Numbered from the stretch's first letter, positions 41,795 to 51,276 are shown. The stretch is 64,000 nt of DNA from Saprospiraceae bacterium (GCA_019187225.1 JABAQQ010000005.1:1-64000); one strand, 5' to 3'. The notes: generated by a model not told the origin, from the letters alone. Numbers and translations are program-made.

Positions 41795-43837
41795 TTATAC
41801 AAATGCACTGACAATGAGGTCAATCAATTTGATTCCCACGAACGGCACGAGAATTCCGCCCAGCCCGTAAATCAGCAGGTTGCGCCGCAGCAAAGCCGAA
41901 GCCCCGATGGGTTTGTACGCCACGCCTTTCAACGCGAGCGGAATCAGGGCAGGGATGATAAAAGCGTTGAAAATCACTGCCGAAAGAATGGCCGATTCCG
42001 GCGAATTCAGGTTCATAATGTTCAACGCCTGCAAAGCCGGTATCGAAGTGATGAACAGTGCAGGCACGATGGCAAAATACTTTGCCACGTCGTTGGCAAT
42101 GCTGAAAGTCGTCAGTGTGCCGCGTGTCATCAGCAGTTGTTTGCCGATTTCCACCACCTCGATGAGTTTGGTCGGGTCGTTGTCCAGGTCCACCATGTTG
42201 CCCGCTTCTTTGGCGGCCTGTGTGCCGGAGTTCATCGCCACGCCCACATCGGCCTGGGCGAGCGCAGGCGCGTCGTTGGTGCCGTCGCCCATCATCGCCA
42301 CAAGTTTGCCTTGCGCCTGTTCGGCGCGGATGTAGTTCATTTTGTCCTCCGGTTTGGCTTCGGCGATGAAGTCATCCACGCCCGCTTTTTCGGCGATGTA
42401 TTTGGCGGTCAGCGGATTATCGCCCGTCACCATCACGGTTTTCACGCCCATGCGGCGCAGGCGTTGGAAGCGATCCTGGATGCCGGGCTTGATGATGTCC
42501 TGTAATTCGATGACGCCAACGACTTTTTCATTGACCGCCACCGCGAGCGGGGTGCCGCCGTTGGCAGAAATATGCTGGATTTCATGCGCAATGTCGTCGG
42601 GGAAAGCATTCCCTGCGCGTTCGACGATTTGGCGAATCGTATCCTGCGCGCCTTTGCGGATGCGCGTGCCGTCGGGCATATTCACGCCGCTGGTGCGCGT
42701 CTCGGCGGTGAATTTTATCAAGGTCGCGCCTTCGATACTCAAGCCCTTCGTGATTTCCGGGCTGGCCAACTCCACGATACTTTTTCCTTCCGGCGTTTCG
42801 TCGGCCAGCGAGCTCAGTACGCTGTATCGGACTAAATCATCGCGCCGAACGCCGTCGGGCGGGTAAAAATTGGTCGCTTTCCGGTTGCCGATGGTGATGG
42901 TGCCCGTTTTGTCGAGTAACAAAGTGTCTATGTCGCCGGCGGTTTCGACGGCCTTACCGGATTTGGTTATCACATTGGCTCTCAATGCCCTGTCCATTCC
43001 CGCAATGCCGATGGCGGAGAGCAAACCGCCAATCGTCGTCGGAATTAAACAAACAAAAAGCGAAACGAAAGCGGCAATCGAAATAGGCGTGTCGGCATAA
43101 TCGGCGAAGGGTTTGAGCGTGACACAGACGATGACAAAGACGATGGTGAAACCCGCCAGCAGAATCGTCAAGGCAATTTCGTTCGGCGTTTTTTGCCGTT
43201 TGGCGCCTTCCACGAGGGCAATCATTTTATCCAGAAAACTCTCGCCGGGTTGAGTGGTGACTTCCACCACGATGCGGTCGGACAAAACCTTTGTGCCGCC
43301 GGTGACGGAGGATTTGTCGCCGCCCGCCTCGCGGATGACCGGCGCGGATTCACCCGTGATGGCCGATTCATCAATGCTCGCCAGACCTTCCACGATTTCA
43401 CCGTCGCTCGGAATGATGTCGCCCGCTTCGCAGACGAAACGGTCGCCTTTTTGCAATGAGGATGAAGAGGTTGCAGAAACAGAGCCGTCGGCGTTCAATT
43501 TTTTGGCCGGCGTGTCTTTCCGCGTTTTCCGGAGGCTGTCAGCTTGGGCTTTGCCGCGCGCTTCGGCGAAGGCTTCGGCGAAATTGGCGAACAAAACCGT
43601 CAGCAAGAGCAGCAGGAAAATCACGAAGTTGTAACCCGGATTTCCCAGCTCCGGCGACTGGCCGCCTTGCATTGCCGACAAAATCGTGACCACCAGCATC
43701 ACTGCCGTGCCGATTTCCACAGTGAACATCACCGGGTTGCGGAACATCTGACGTGGGTCTAGTTTGATAACCGATTGCCAGAGGGCAGCGCGAACCAGTT
43801 CGCGCTGAAATAAGCCCTTTTGTTTTTTATATCGCAT
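41795..43837 (-). CDS. kdpB: potassium-transporting ATPase subunit B
   Basis: KdpB is the P-type ATPase that powers high-affinity potassium uptake. The 680-residue protein has TGES (161-164), the phosphorylation motif DKTGT with Asp309 and [23 protein letters not shown] later (about 516-538), and several membrane helices, including the [12 protein letters not shown] helix (266-277). The order with kdpA upstream and kdpC downstream is canonical. A short GGTTGAGCAAGTTGAAGAGG repeat lies in the 70-base gap to kdpA. Confidence 0.98.
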   Translation of the reverse strand: MRYKKQKGLFQRELVRAALWQSVIKLDPRQMFRNPVMFTVEIGTAVMLVVTILSAMQGGQSPELGNPGYNFVIFLLLLLTVLFANFAEAFAEARGKAQADSLRKTRKDTPAKKLNADGSVSATSSSSLQKGDRFVCEAGDIIPSDGEIVEGLASIDESAITGESAPVIREAGGDKSSVTGGTKVLSDRIVVEVTTQPGESFLDKMIALVEGAKRQKTPNEIALTILLAGFTIVFVIVCVTLKPFADYADTPISIAAFVSLFVCLIPTTIGGLLSAIGIAGMDRALRANVITKSGKAVETAGDIDTLLLDKTGTITIGNRKATNFYPPDGVRRDDLVRYSVLSSLADETPEGKSIVELASPEITKGLSIEGATLIKFTAETRTSGVNMPDGTRIRKGAQDTIRQIVERAGNAFPDDIAHEIQHISANGGTPLAVAVNEKVVGVIELQDIIKPGIQDRFQRLRRMGVKTVMVTGDNPLTAKYIAEKAGVDDFIAEAKPEDKMNYIRAEQAQGKLVAMMGDGTNDAPALAQADVGVAMNSGTQAAKEAGNMVDLDNDPTKLIEVVEIGKQLLMTRGTLTTFSIANDVAKYFAIVPALFITSIPALQALNIMNLNSPESAILSAVIFNAFIIPALIPLALKGVAYKPIGASALLRRNLLIYGLGGILVPFVGIKLIDLIVSAFV

Positions 43838-43907
43838 TTTTGAAAATGGTTGAGCAAGTTGAAGAGGTTGAGAAGGGTTTTTATCTAAATATTTCTAAAC
43901 CAATTAC

Positions 43908-45599
43908 TTACATTGAAAAATACTCCGCCAGCGGCCCCAGCGCGAGTGCCGGGAAATAGCACAAAGCGGTAACGATGAAGATAACCGAAAACACCATGAT
44001 ACCAAAAGTAAGGGTGTCTGTTTTTAACGTGCCGGCGCTTTCGGGAATGTATTTTTTACCCGCCAGCAAACCTGCAATCGCCACCGGGCCGATAATCGGG
44101 ATGAAACGCCCCAGTATCAGCACGATGCCTGTGGAGATGTTCCAGAACGGGTTGTTGTCGCCCAAACCCTCGAAACCGGAGCCGTTGTTGGCGTTGGAAG
44201 AAGTGTATTCGTACAACATTTCTGAGAAGCCGTGAAAGCCGGGGTTGTTGAGCCAGGGGAGACTGGGGTAATGCACCATCATCCAGGCTGCCAGCGCCGT
44301 ACCGCCCATGATGAGCAAGGGGCTGAGCAATGCCGTGAACATGGCGATTTTGACCTCGCGGGCTTCTACTTTTTTGCCCATGAATTCCGGCGTTCGTCCC
44401 ACCATAAGGCCGCTGATGAAGACGGCGATGATGATGAAAATGTAGAAGTTCAAAAAACCTACACCAACCCCGCCGTAAAACGAGTTGACCATCATCCCAA
44501 GCATTTCGTGCATGCCCGAAAGTGGCATGGTGCTGTCGTGCATGGCATTGACCGAGCCGTTGGAAGTCACCGTTGTGCTGATAGCCCAAAGCGCGGAGGC
44601 TGCTGCGCCATGTCGGATTTCCTTGCCTTCCATGCTGCCGGTCGGTTCGCTCACGCCCATTTGGCTGATGGCCGGGTTGCCGTTCATTTCAAAATAAACG
44701 GTCGGTGCGAGCAGCAGCAAATAACCCAGCGTCATCACACCCATCACCATCCACGCTAATTTGCGGCGTTTCAGATAAAAGCCCAATGCAAATACCATTG
44801 CAATCGGGATGAGTAGGATGAGTATGTTTTCAATCATATTCGTCAGGTAATCAGGATTTTCCAACGGATGCGCGGAATTTACCCCGTAATAGCCGCCGCC
44901 ATTCGTGCCGGCTTGTTTGATTGCTATCATGCCTGCAGCAGGGCCGCTACTGACTTGCACTGTGTCGCCCTGCAGGGTTATCATGGTGTCTTTCCCTTCA
45001 AACGTCATGGGCGAGCCGCGAAAAATCAGCACGAGTGCTCCGATGAATGCGACAGGCAGCAAAATGCGGGTAGTGCTCTTTGCGAAATAATCCCAAAAGT
45101 TGCCGAGACCGGTCGTTTGCCGCGCGCGCAAGGTGTTGAACACGATGGCTGCCGCCGCCATGCCGGTTCCTGCGCTGACGAATTGCTGGAACATCAGACT
45201 CAACTGTCCGAGGTAACTCAACCCCGTCTCGCCGGAATAGTGCTGCAAATTGCAGTTGACGACAAAAGAAATACTCGTATTAAAAGCCAAATCCGGCGTC
45301 ATGGAAGGGTTGCCGTCGGGGTTGAGCGGCAACCACGCCATGTTCATCAGAATGAACATGGTGAACAGGAACCACACCAGATTGATGCTGAGCAAGGCTT
45401 TCAGGTGTTCCTGCCAGGTCATTTCGCGGCTATTGTCAATCCTGCTGAGGCGGAAAAACAGATTTTCGACCGGCCCCAGTATCGGGTCCAACAAGGTGCG
45501 TTCGCCCAAATACACCCGGGCGATATAGCGTCCCAGCGGTATGGCGAGCAACACGGCGATCAGAAAAATGGCGAGGACGCCGGATAATTCAGTATTCAT
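43908..45599 (-). CDS. kdpA: potassium-transporting ATPase subunit A
   Basis: KdpA is the channel-like subunit that binds and carries potassium. The 563-residue protein shows about ten membrane helices. It has the selectivity-loop sequences FNTSISFVVNCNLQHYSGE (127-145), KQAGTNGGGYYGVNSAHPLENP (about 228-249), STTVTSNGSVNAM (about 343-355) and NANNGSGFEG (about 466-475), as expected for four loops. The N-terminus MNTELSGVLAIFLIAVLLAIPLGRYIA is normal. The leader between kdpF and kdpA holds a large GTTGATGAGC inverted repeat. Confidence 0.98.
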   Translation of the reverse strand: MNTELSGVLAIFLIAVLLAIPLGRYIARVYLGERTLLDPILGPVENLFFRLSRIDNSREMTWQEHLKALLSINLVWFLFTMFILMNMAWLPLNPDGNPSMTPDLAFNTSISFVVNCNLQHYSGETGLSYLGQLSLMFQQFVSAGTGMAAAAIVFNTLRARQTTGLGNFWDYFAKSTTRILLPVAFIGALVLIFRGSPMTFEGKDTMITLQGDTVQVSSGPAAGMIAIKQAGTNGGGYYGVNSAHPLENPDYLTNMIENILILLIPIAMVFALGFYLKRRKLAWMVMGVMTLGYLLLLAPTVYFEMNGNPAISQMGVSEPTGSMEGKEIRHGAAASALWAISTTVTSNGSVNAMHDSTMPLSGMHEMLGMMVNSFYGGVGVGFLNFYIFIIIAVFISGLMVGRTPEFMGKKVEAREVKIAMFTALLSPLLIMGGTALAAWMMVHYPSLPWLNNPGFHGFSEMLYEYTSSNANNGSGFEGLGDNNPFWNISTGIVLILGRFIPIIGPVAIAGLLAGKKYIPESAGTLKTDTLTFGIMVFSVIFIVTALCYFPALALGPLAEYFSM

Positions 45600-45605
45600 G
45601 ACTTA

Positions 45606-45705
45606 TGTTGATGCAGGTTGATGAGCGTTGATAAGTGTTGAGGAGGTGGATAATCATTAACTTTTATCAACGCTCATCAACCCTAATCAACCTTTATCAA
45701 CCCGA
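45606..45705. repeat. GTTGATGAGC / TATCAACGCTC inverted short-period repeat in the kdpF-kdpA leader
   Basis: Units of GTTGATGCAG, GTTGATGAGC and GTTGATAAG (45606-45636) face ATCAACGCTCATCAACCC and further TCAACC units (45663-45705), able to form a long imperfect hairpin directly upstream of kdpA. The unit is shared with the repeat at 6517-6556. Confidence 0.8.
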
Positions 45706-45708
45706 TTT

Positions 45709-45786
45709 TTAGAATTTTTCAGGTTTCAGAAGCACATACACGAGGTAGGCAAAGACGAAAAGGCAGAGGACAAAAAGTACTAACAT
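45709..45786 (-). CDS. kdpF: KdpF, small membrane peptide of the Kdp complex
   Basis: A 25-residue open frame (ATG at 45786, TAA at 45709-45711) encodes one hydrophobic helix followed by VYVLLKPEKF. This LLxPEkF ending is the signature of KdpF, the smallest subunit, which stabilises KdpABC in the membrane. Position directly before kdpA is canonical. It is easily missed because it is so short. A large hairpin lies between it and kdpA. Confidence 0.9.
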   Translation of the reverse strand: MLVLFVLCLFVFAYLVYVLLKPEKF

Positions 45787-45792
45787 GGTATG

Positions 45793-45876
45793 TCAAATCT
45801 TTTCGAAGAAGTCAACGGTTTTGAAAAAGAGCGCGAAACACACGCAGCCGATGAGGAGCAAGAGAAGGGTCATCAT
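45793..45876 (-). CDS. 27-residue membrane peptide preceding kdpF
   Basis: The frame starts ATGATG at 45876 and ends TGA at 45793. It encodes a hydrophobic helix MMTLLLLLIGCVCFALFF and then KTVDFFEKI. Only 6 bases separate it from the kdpF start, so the two are coupled. The family is not recognised. The plan, one helix followed by a short charged tail ending FxEKI, resembles KdpF, and it may be an extra small subunit. A short hydrophobic frame by chance is the alternative. Confidence 0.6.
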   Translation of the reverse strand: MMTLLLLLIGCVCFALFFKTVDFFEKI

Positions 45877-46296
45877 GATGAAATCAGATTTATCCGGAAA
45901 ATTTGTTGTTGAACAGATTGAAATTTTGGCAAGGCGAAAGTGGCATGGCTATCAATCGGAAAGAATGATATTTATCAAATCACGCATTTATTAAAATCAA
46001 AATAAATAATCATAGGGGTAAGATAGAGTAAAATTTCGTTCAATATTGTTCGTGATGCTATGTGCCCGAAGCGGTTATTCGCTCGCAATATTAGCGGTGC
46101 AGTAGCGGCGGCAAGAGCGCCAGCACCTTGCTGCGCTCCTTACCCAAAGCGTGCGCCATTTGTCGCCTATACGCCATGCCAACTCTGCAAATCCTTGAAA
46201 TACTGATATTTGGAAATAAGAAACACTTGATAAACGGGTTATGCCAAAGCCGGAAAGTGTTTCAAAATGAGAGAGCGGTATGCAAAAATGAAAGGA
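45877..46296. other. 420-base region without a clear gene, upstream of the kdp genes
   Basis: No convincing protein, RNA or palindrome is seen. The first part is AT-rich (for example ATCAAAATAAATAATCATAG) and the second part is GC-richer. It lies between the regulator gene and the first small kdp frame, so the kdp promoter is expected here. I looked for a -24/-12 (GG-N10-GC) sigma-54 promoter on the minus strand and did not find a convincing one. Confidence 0.5.
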
Positions 46297-47640
46297 TTAC
46301 ATTCCCCACTCCTGTAATTTCCGGTACAACGTTGCCGGCGCGATGTTCAACAGCCGGGCGGCTTCCGATTTGTTTCCGCCCGCGTGTTTCAACACTTTCA
46401 GAATATGCAGTTTTTCGGCGGCAGCGAGGTCGAAGGCCGATAGATGGGCGGGTTTGCCGCCCACTGGTTGGGTTGTTTGTTGCAATTCCAGCGGCAGACT
46501 GTTCACCGATAACCGTTCACCAGTCTCCAGAATGACCGCCCGTTCGATGATATTGCGCAGTTCGCGCACATTACCTGGCCAGTCGTGGGCAAGCAGACAG
46601 GTCAGACACTCCGGAGAGATGCCTGTGATGCGTTTGCCCATTTTTTGAGAAAAATGAGCGGTAAAATAGAGCGCCAGCGGTTCGATGTCTTTCGTGCGTT
46701 CGCGCAGGCTGGGCAGGCGAATTTCAAAAACGGAGAGCCGGTAATACAGATCGGGGCGGAAATGACCGCTCTCGCTTTCCCTTTTCAGTTCCCGGTTGGT
46801 AGCGGCGATGATACGTACATTGACCTGGGTGGGTTTGGTATCGCCGACTTTCAGGAACGCGCCGGTTTCCAAAACGCGAAGGAGTTTGGATTGAAGTTCG
46901 GGCGGCATATCGCCGATTTCGTCCAGAAAAAGCGTGCCTTCGTGCGCTTCTTCGAACAATCCTTTTTTGTCCTTTACCGCCCCGGTAAAAGCGCCGGCGC
47001 GGTGCCCGAACAATTCACTTTCAAGGATTTCACGACTGAATGCGCTGCAATTTACAGCCACAAACGCTTTCCCTTTTCGGGGCGAAGCCGCATGAATGGC
47101 AGAAGCGAACACTTCTTTGCCTGTCCCTGTTTCACCCGTGAGCAGCACCGACGCGTCTGTCGAAGACACTTGTTTGGCCAAATCTATGGCACCCCGGACA
47201 GCGGGCGAATCGCCAATGATGTTGTCAAATCCGTATCGGTTGCCGGCAGATTTTTCCAATTGCCGGATGCGTTGCTGCAAATGTGCTTTTTCGAAGGCGC
47301 GACTTACGAGCGGTATGATGCGTTCATTGTCGTCTCCTTTGATGAGATAATCGAACGCACCATTTTTGATGGCCTGCACCCCATCGGCGATGTTGCCATA
47401 TGCAGTGAGCAGGATGACTTCGAGGTAAGGATATTTGCTTTTTATTTCGGCCACCAACGCCACGCCATTCGCATCGGGCAGTTTCACGTCGCAAAGCACG
47501 ACCTCGTATTCCGATTTTTCCAACATTTTCACGCCTTCCCGTCCTGTACCGGCCTCGGCCACTTCGTAGCCTTCGAGCCGGAGGATGCGGGCGAGCAGTC
47601 CGCGCAACCCTGTTTCATCGTCAATGATCAGAATAGACAT
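46297..47640 (-). CDS. sigma-54-dependent response regulator (NtrC family)
   Basis: This 447-residue DNA-binding regulator has a receiver (1-120) with Asp7-Asp8, phosphoacceptor Asp51 (VVLCDVKLP) and Lys101. The AAA+ sigma-54-interaction domain has Walker A GETGTGKE (169-176), GAFTGA (216-221), the loop that contacts sigma-54, and Walker B GTLFLDEIG (235-243). A Fis-type helix-turn-helix ends the protein (NKSEAARLLNIAPATLYRKLQEW). It lies upstream of kdpF/kdpA on the same strand and probably controls them with the kinase at 36731. In Bacteroidota this regulator type often replaces KdpE, but its target here is inferred. Confidence 0.9.
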   Translation of the reverse strand: MSILIIDDETGLRGLLARILRLEGYEVAEAGTGREGVKMLEKSEYEVVLCDVKLPDANGVALVAEIKSKYPYLEVILLTAYGNIADGVQAIKNGAFDYLIKGDDNERIIPLVSRAFEKAHLQQRIRQLEKSAGNRYGFDNIIGDSPAVRGAIDLAKQVSSTDASVLLTGETGTGKEVFASAIHAASPRKGKAFVAVNCSAFSREILESELFGHRAGAFTGAVKDKKGLFEEAHEGTLFLDEIGDMPPELQSKLLRVLETGAFLKVGDTKPTQVNVRIIAATNRELKRESESGHFRPDLYYRLSVFEIRLPSLRERTKDIEPLALYFTAHFSQKMGKRITGISPECLTCLLAHDWPGNVRELRNIIERAVILETGERLSVNSLPLELQQTTQPVGGKPAHLSAFDLAAAEKLHILKVLKHAGGNKSEAARLLNIAPATLYRKLQEWGM

Positions 47641-47759
47641 TGGATGTTGGACGTTTGACGGTTGGACTTACGGACGTCGGATGCTGAGGATTTCGGCGGC
47701 ACGCCTCAAAATATTGATTTAACCGCCGGTTACAATATCCGAACGTCCGACAGATGGCA

Positions 47760-48191
47760 TCAGGCGCACGCGATCTTATGTACCCGCCGCTCGTGCCGTC
47801 CTCCCTCGAACTCTGTGGATAGAAAAATGCGTACCATAGCCTGGGCGAGTATTTCCGGGACAAAACGGGCGGGCAGGGCGATGACGTTGGCGTCGTTGTG
47901 CTGTCGGGCAAGCGCGGCGATCTCTTCGGTCCAGCAGAGCGCGCAGCGGATGCCCTGGTGTTTGTTGGCAGCCATGGCCACGCCATTGCCGCTGCCGCAG
48001 AGCACCACGCCCTTGTCGGCCTGACCGGATTCGACGGATTTCGCGACCTCATGGGCAAAATCGGGGTAGTCCACTGAGTCGAGCGAATTGGTACCGAAGT
48101 CGAGCACCATATGCCCCTGCGATTGCAGCATCTCCACAATGCTGTCTTTGTATGGGAATCCTGCGTGGTCGCAGCCGATAGCAATTTTCAT
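47760..48191 (-). CDS. rpiB: ribose-5-phosphate isomerase B
   Basis: RpiB interconverts ribose 5-phosphate and ribulose 5-phosphate in the pentose phosphate pathway. The 143-residue protein opens MKIAIGCDHAGFPYKD (Asp8, His9) and has the active-site Cys65 followed by GSGNG (66-70), ANKHQGIRCALCWTEE and a C-terminal GGRHERRVHKI. The ATG at 48191 was chosen over 48347 because the family begins here. A TATCTTTG box (minus strand, 48213-48220) lies 22 bases upstream, a good promoter candidate. It follows the regulator gene's 5' end in the same orientation, 119 bases away. Confidence 0.96.
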   Translation of the reverse strand: MKIAIGCDHAGFPYKDSIVEMLQSQGHMVLDFGTNSLDSVDYPDFAHEVAKSVESGQADKGVVLCGSGNGVAMAANKHQGIRCALCWTEEIAALARQHNDANVIALPARFVPEILAQAMVRIFLSTEFEGGRHERRVHKIACA

Positions 48192-48379
48192 ATGTGAGAG
48201 GTAAAGAGAAGGCAAAGATAGGTATTTGCTGTTTTTAGCCGGAAAGGTTTGTGACGAGCGCGTACTTTTGGGCGTTTTAATGGCATCTTTTTTTGCAAAG
48301 ATGTAGAAATGCCGGAGCGCTTGCAAAAGGGCGGTTATTTTCGGCATTTGTGCATGGTCTTAATATTTGATTTAACGGA

Positions 48380-50176
48380 ATGAAAAAAAGTTTTTTTATC
48401 GCACTGCTGCTGCACATGGTTGTGGTTGTCTCGTTCAGCCAGATTGCCGCCTGGCGTCAGAAGGTGGCGCCCGAAGTTTTAACAAGCCTCGATCAAGGGG
48501 GGAAAGCCGATGTTCTCGTCGTTTTTAATGAAAAAGCCGACGTCAGCGGCGCCAAACAGTTAAAAACCAAACCGGAAAAAGCCCGCTTCGTATACAACCG
48601 GCTGGTCGAAACAGCTTCCCGGTCGCAGGCCAATGCCGTTCGCATTTTACGGGAACACAATGCTGCCGCCAATGGTCTTTACCTCGTGAATGCCATCGCC
48701 GTAGGGAATATCAGCCCGGGCCTGGCCAAGCGACTGGCCGAATTGCCTGAGGTACAATGGCTTGGCGCCGATCCCTGGGTACAGTTTCCCGTCCCGGTCG
48801 AATCATCCGCACAGGAACCAGCCGTCGGACGCGGCACGGTAGAATGGGGGATCGAACGGATAAACGCTCCCGCTGTATGGGACCTTGGCTACACCGGACA
48901 AGGTATTACCGTCGGTGGCGCCGACACGGGATATGATTGGGTGCACCCGGCGCTGCAAGCACATTATCGCGGTTGGAACAATCTCTCAGGCACGGCGGAT
49001 CACCACTATAACTGGCACGACGCCATTCACGATTACAGTCCGCTGAATCTGGATTCGCTCGGCCATCCTTACAACCCGAATCCCTGCGGCTTCGACGCGC
49101 CCGCTCCCTGCGACGATAGCAAACACGGCACTCACACGATGGGCACCATGACCGGCGACGACGGCCTGGACAACCAGATCGGCGTGGCGCCAGGCGCCCA
49201 ATGGGTCGGCTGCCGCAACATGGAACGCGGCTGGGGACAACCGTCCTCTTATCTCGAATGTTTTCAGTGGTTTCTGGCGCCCACCGACCTGAACGGTGAA
49301 AACGCCGATCCGGATAAGGCGCCCCACGTGATCAACAATTCCTGGTATTGCGCCGACATCGAGGGTTGTACCGACCTGATCATCAGCGACATTTTGCGCG
49401 TGGCAATCGTCAATTTGAAAGCCTCCGGCGTGGTGGTGATCGTCAGCAACGGCAATGAAGGCTGGTTGGGTTGCAGTTCCACGCTCGGGCCTCCTGCCTA
49501 TTTCGAAGAGAGCTTCAGCATCGGCGCCACCCGTTTCGACGATACGATCGCTGCCTTCAGCAGTCGCGGGCCGGTTATTATTGACGGCAGCGGCCGCCAA
49601 AAACCTAATGTATCCGCTCCGGGTCAGAATGTACGGTCGTCCGTACCCAATGGCCAATATGAAAATTTTAGCGGAACGAGTATGGCAGGGCCACACGTGG
49701 CGGGCCTGGTGGCTTTGATGCTGTCGGCGCGCCCCGATCTGGCCGGCCAGGTGGAACTCATCGAGCAGATGATAGAAGAAACGGCAGTTCCGAAATTCGG
49801 TTGGCAGGACTGCGCCGACAACAGTGGTTTGGGTTACCCGAACAATACATACGGATATGGACGGGTAGATGCCCTGGCAGCAGTGAATGCAGCGCTGAAT
49901 TACGAATCCACTTCGGCGCCGGAACCACCGGCGCCGGTCGCGCAGGTTTTTCCCAATCCCACCGCCGGCGAAACGGTTTTTGACCTTCAAAACCTTTCCG
50001 GAAAAACGGTCTTGGAAATATTTGCCGCCGACGGAAGACTCGTTTTTAATAAAAACTGGACGGCGCAGAAACGCGAGTTAGTGCCGGTATCATTTAAAAA
50101 TCAGCCGGATGGGGTGTATTTCTGGCAGATAAAAACGGAAAGTGGGACGACTTCGGGACGGATAGTAAAAGAATGA
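48380..50176 (+). CDS. subtilisin-like (S8) serine protease with T9SS sorting domain
   Basis: This 598-residue secreted protease has a signal peptide ending VVVVSFSQ (about 21). A prodomain (about 22-140) contains GLYLVNAIAVG and LAELPEVQWLGAD. The S8 catalytic domain holds Asp182 (ADTGYDWVHP), His249 (SKHGTHTMG) and Ser434 (FSGTSMAGPHVAG), with the oxyanion Asn near 320 (VINNSW). A type A sorting domain ends it (VFPNPTAGETVFDLQN, PDGVYFWQIKTESG, basic end). It is likely secreted and surface-bound for protein degradation. A GGACATT palindrome follows the stop codon. Confidence 0.95.
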   Translation: MKKSFFIALLLHMVVVVSFSQIAAWRQKVAPEVLTSLDQGGKADVLVVFNEKADVSGAKQLKTKPEKARFVYNRLVETASRSQANAVRILREHNAAANGLYLVNAIAVGNISPGLAKRLAELPEVQWLGADPWVQFPVPVESSAQEPAVGRGTVEWGIERINAPAVWDLGYTGQGITVGGADTGYDWVHPALQAHYRGWNNLSGTADHHYNWHDAIHDYSPLNLDSLGHPYNPNPCGFDAPAPCDDSKHGTHTMGTMTGDDGLDNQIGVAPGAQWVGCRNMERGWGQPSSYLECFQWFLAPTDLNGENADPDKAPHVINNSWYCADIEGCTDLIISDILRVAIVNLKASGVVVIVSNGNEGWLGCSSTLGPPAYFEESFSIGATRFDDTIAAFSSRGPVIIDGSGRQKPNVSAPGQNVRSSVPNGQYENFSGTSMAGPHVAGLVALMLSARPDLAGQVELIEQMIEETAVPKFGWQDCADNSGLGYPNNTYGYGRVDALAAVNAALNYESTSAPEPPAPVAQVFPNPTAGETVFDLQNLSGKTVLEIFAADGRLVFNKNWTAQKRELVPVSFKNQPDGVYFWQIKTESGTTSGRIVKE

Positions 50177-50183
50177 CCAACTT

Positions 50184-50288
50184 AAGTAAGCGGACAAAAT
50201 AAATCGACATTGGACATTGGACGTTTGACCCTGACAACCAATCATTTGGTCAAATGTCCAATGTCAAAAATCCATTGTCCATGTACTT
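50184..50288. repeat. GGACATT palindromic element, copy 3 (inverted orientation)
   Basis: It begins AAGTAAGCGGACAAAATAAA and ends TTGTCCATGTACTT. Its reverse complement aligns along its length with copy 2 at 39659-39763, including the AAGTACATGGACAAT end, the TTGACATTGGACATTTGACC block and the ATTTATTTTGTCC end. The two are clearly one family, inserted downstream of the subtilase. Confidence 0.88.
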
Positions 50289-50344
50289 ATTGTCAGTATA
50301 GGTAAAAAACGCCAGGACCTAAGAGGTGGGTTATTTATTACTGT

Positions 50345-50392
50345 CGCCTACCGTCCACCGTCTACCGTCTACCGTCCACCGTCCACCGTCAC
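50345..50392. repeat. CCGTCCA / CCGTCTA heptamer repeat downstream of yebC
   Basis: Seven-base units CCGTCCA, CCGTCTA and CCGTCCA run to the stop codon of the YebC gene at 50389. It is the same class as the other short-period repeats, with another unit. Confidence 0.85.
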
Positions 50393-51105
50393 TCCGACAT
50401 ATCCATCGTATGGAACACGTTCAGGACGTCGTCGTCCTCTTCTAAGCGGTCGATGAGTTTGATGACCTGTTCCACCTCGGCATCCCCGATTTTTTTCGTC
50501 TGGTTGGGGATATATTCCAGGGCGGCGCTGGAAGTTTCTATACCTTTGTCTTCCAATGCTTTCTGCATGGCGCCGAAATCGGTAAAACTGGTATACAGCA
50601 CCACTTCGTCCTCTTCGCGTTTCATTTCTTCCAGTCCGGCGTCTATGAGTTCGAGCTCCAGTTCGTCCCAATCCCGGCCTTCGGCTTTGATTTTGAACAC
50701 CCCTTTCCGGTCGAAAAGGAATCCTACGCTACCGGAGGTGCCCAACGCGCCGCCGCCCCGGTCGAAATACATCCGGACATTGGCCACTGTGCGGGTGGGA
50801 TTGTCTGTTGCCGTTTCCACCAGAATAGCGATGCCGTGCGGCCCCTTTCCCTCGTAAAGCACCTCCTGGAAATTTTCGGCTTCTTTACCGGAGGCCTTCT
50901 TGATGGCACTTTCCACATTGGCCTTCGGCATATTGGCCGATTTGGCATTTTGGATGGCCATCCGGAGACGGGAATTGTACTCGGGATTGGCGCCGCCTGC
51001 CTTCACCGCCAGCGCGATCTCGCGCCCGATACGGGTGAAAGTTTTGGCCATGCCGGCCCATCTTTTAAATTTTCTCTCTTTGCGAAATTCGAACGCGCGT
51101 CCCAT
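50389..51105 (-). CDS. YebC/PmpR family protein
   Basis: These proteins regulate transcription in some bacteria, and some members assist translation of proline stretches. The 238-residue protein begins MGRAFEFRKERKFKRW, then TFTRIGREIALAVKAGGANPEYNSRLRMAIQNAKSANMPK (about 24-63), then YEGKGPHGIAILVETATDNPTRTV. The C-terminal domains follow. It is the plain family length. A TACTTTTG box lies at 51157-51164 (minus strand), 52 bases upstream of the ATG at 51105; a longer frame from 51261 reads through this leader and was rejected. Confidence 0.94.
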   Translation of the reverse strand: MGRAFEFRKERKFKRWAGMAKTFTRIGREIALAVKAGGANPEYNSRLRMAIQNAKSANMPKANVESAIKKASGKEAENFQEVLYEGKGPHGIAILVETATDNPTRTVANVRMYFDRGGGALGTSGSVGFLFDRKGVFKIKAEGRDWDELELELIDAGLEEMKREEDEVVLYTSFTDFGAMQKALEDKGIETSSAALEYIPNQTKKIGDAEVEQVIKLIDRLEEDDDVLNVFHTMDMSE

Positions 51106-51276
51106 AGTAATGCGTAGATAAGTAGCGGATAATGAGTGATCGTTATTAAAGCGGCGCAAAAGTAGACATTTTGCTTTCAGGAAAAAAAGCGGCAGCAAAA
51201 ATTGAAACCGGAAAAAATATGCGGCGAAATGCCCACCTTTGCAGCGTTTTTTTAACCACACTCAACTTTATTTCCC

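Noticed and set aside
45877-46296. Sigma-54 promoter for the kdp genes
   Set aside because: No GG-N10-GC arrangement with a proper TGGCAC/TTGC context was found on the minus strand; the nearest look-alike, around GGCAAGGCGAAAGTGGCA, has the wrong spacing and order.
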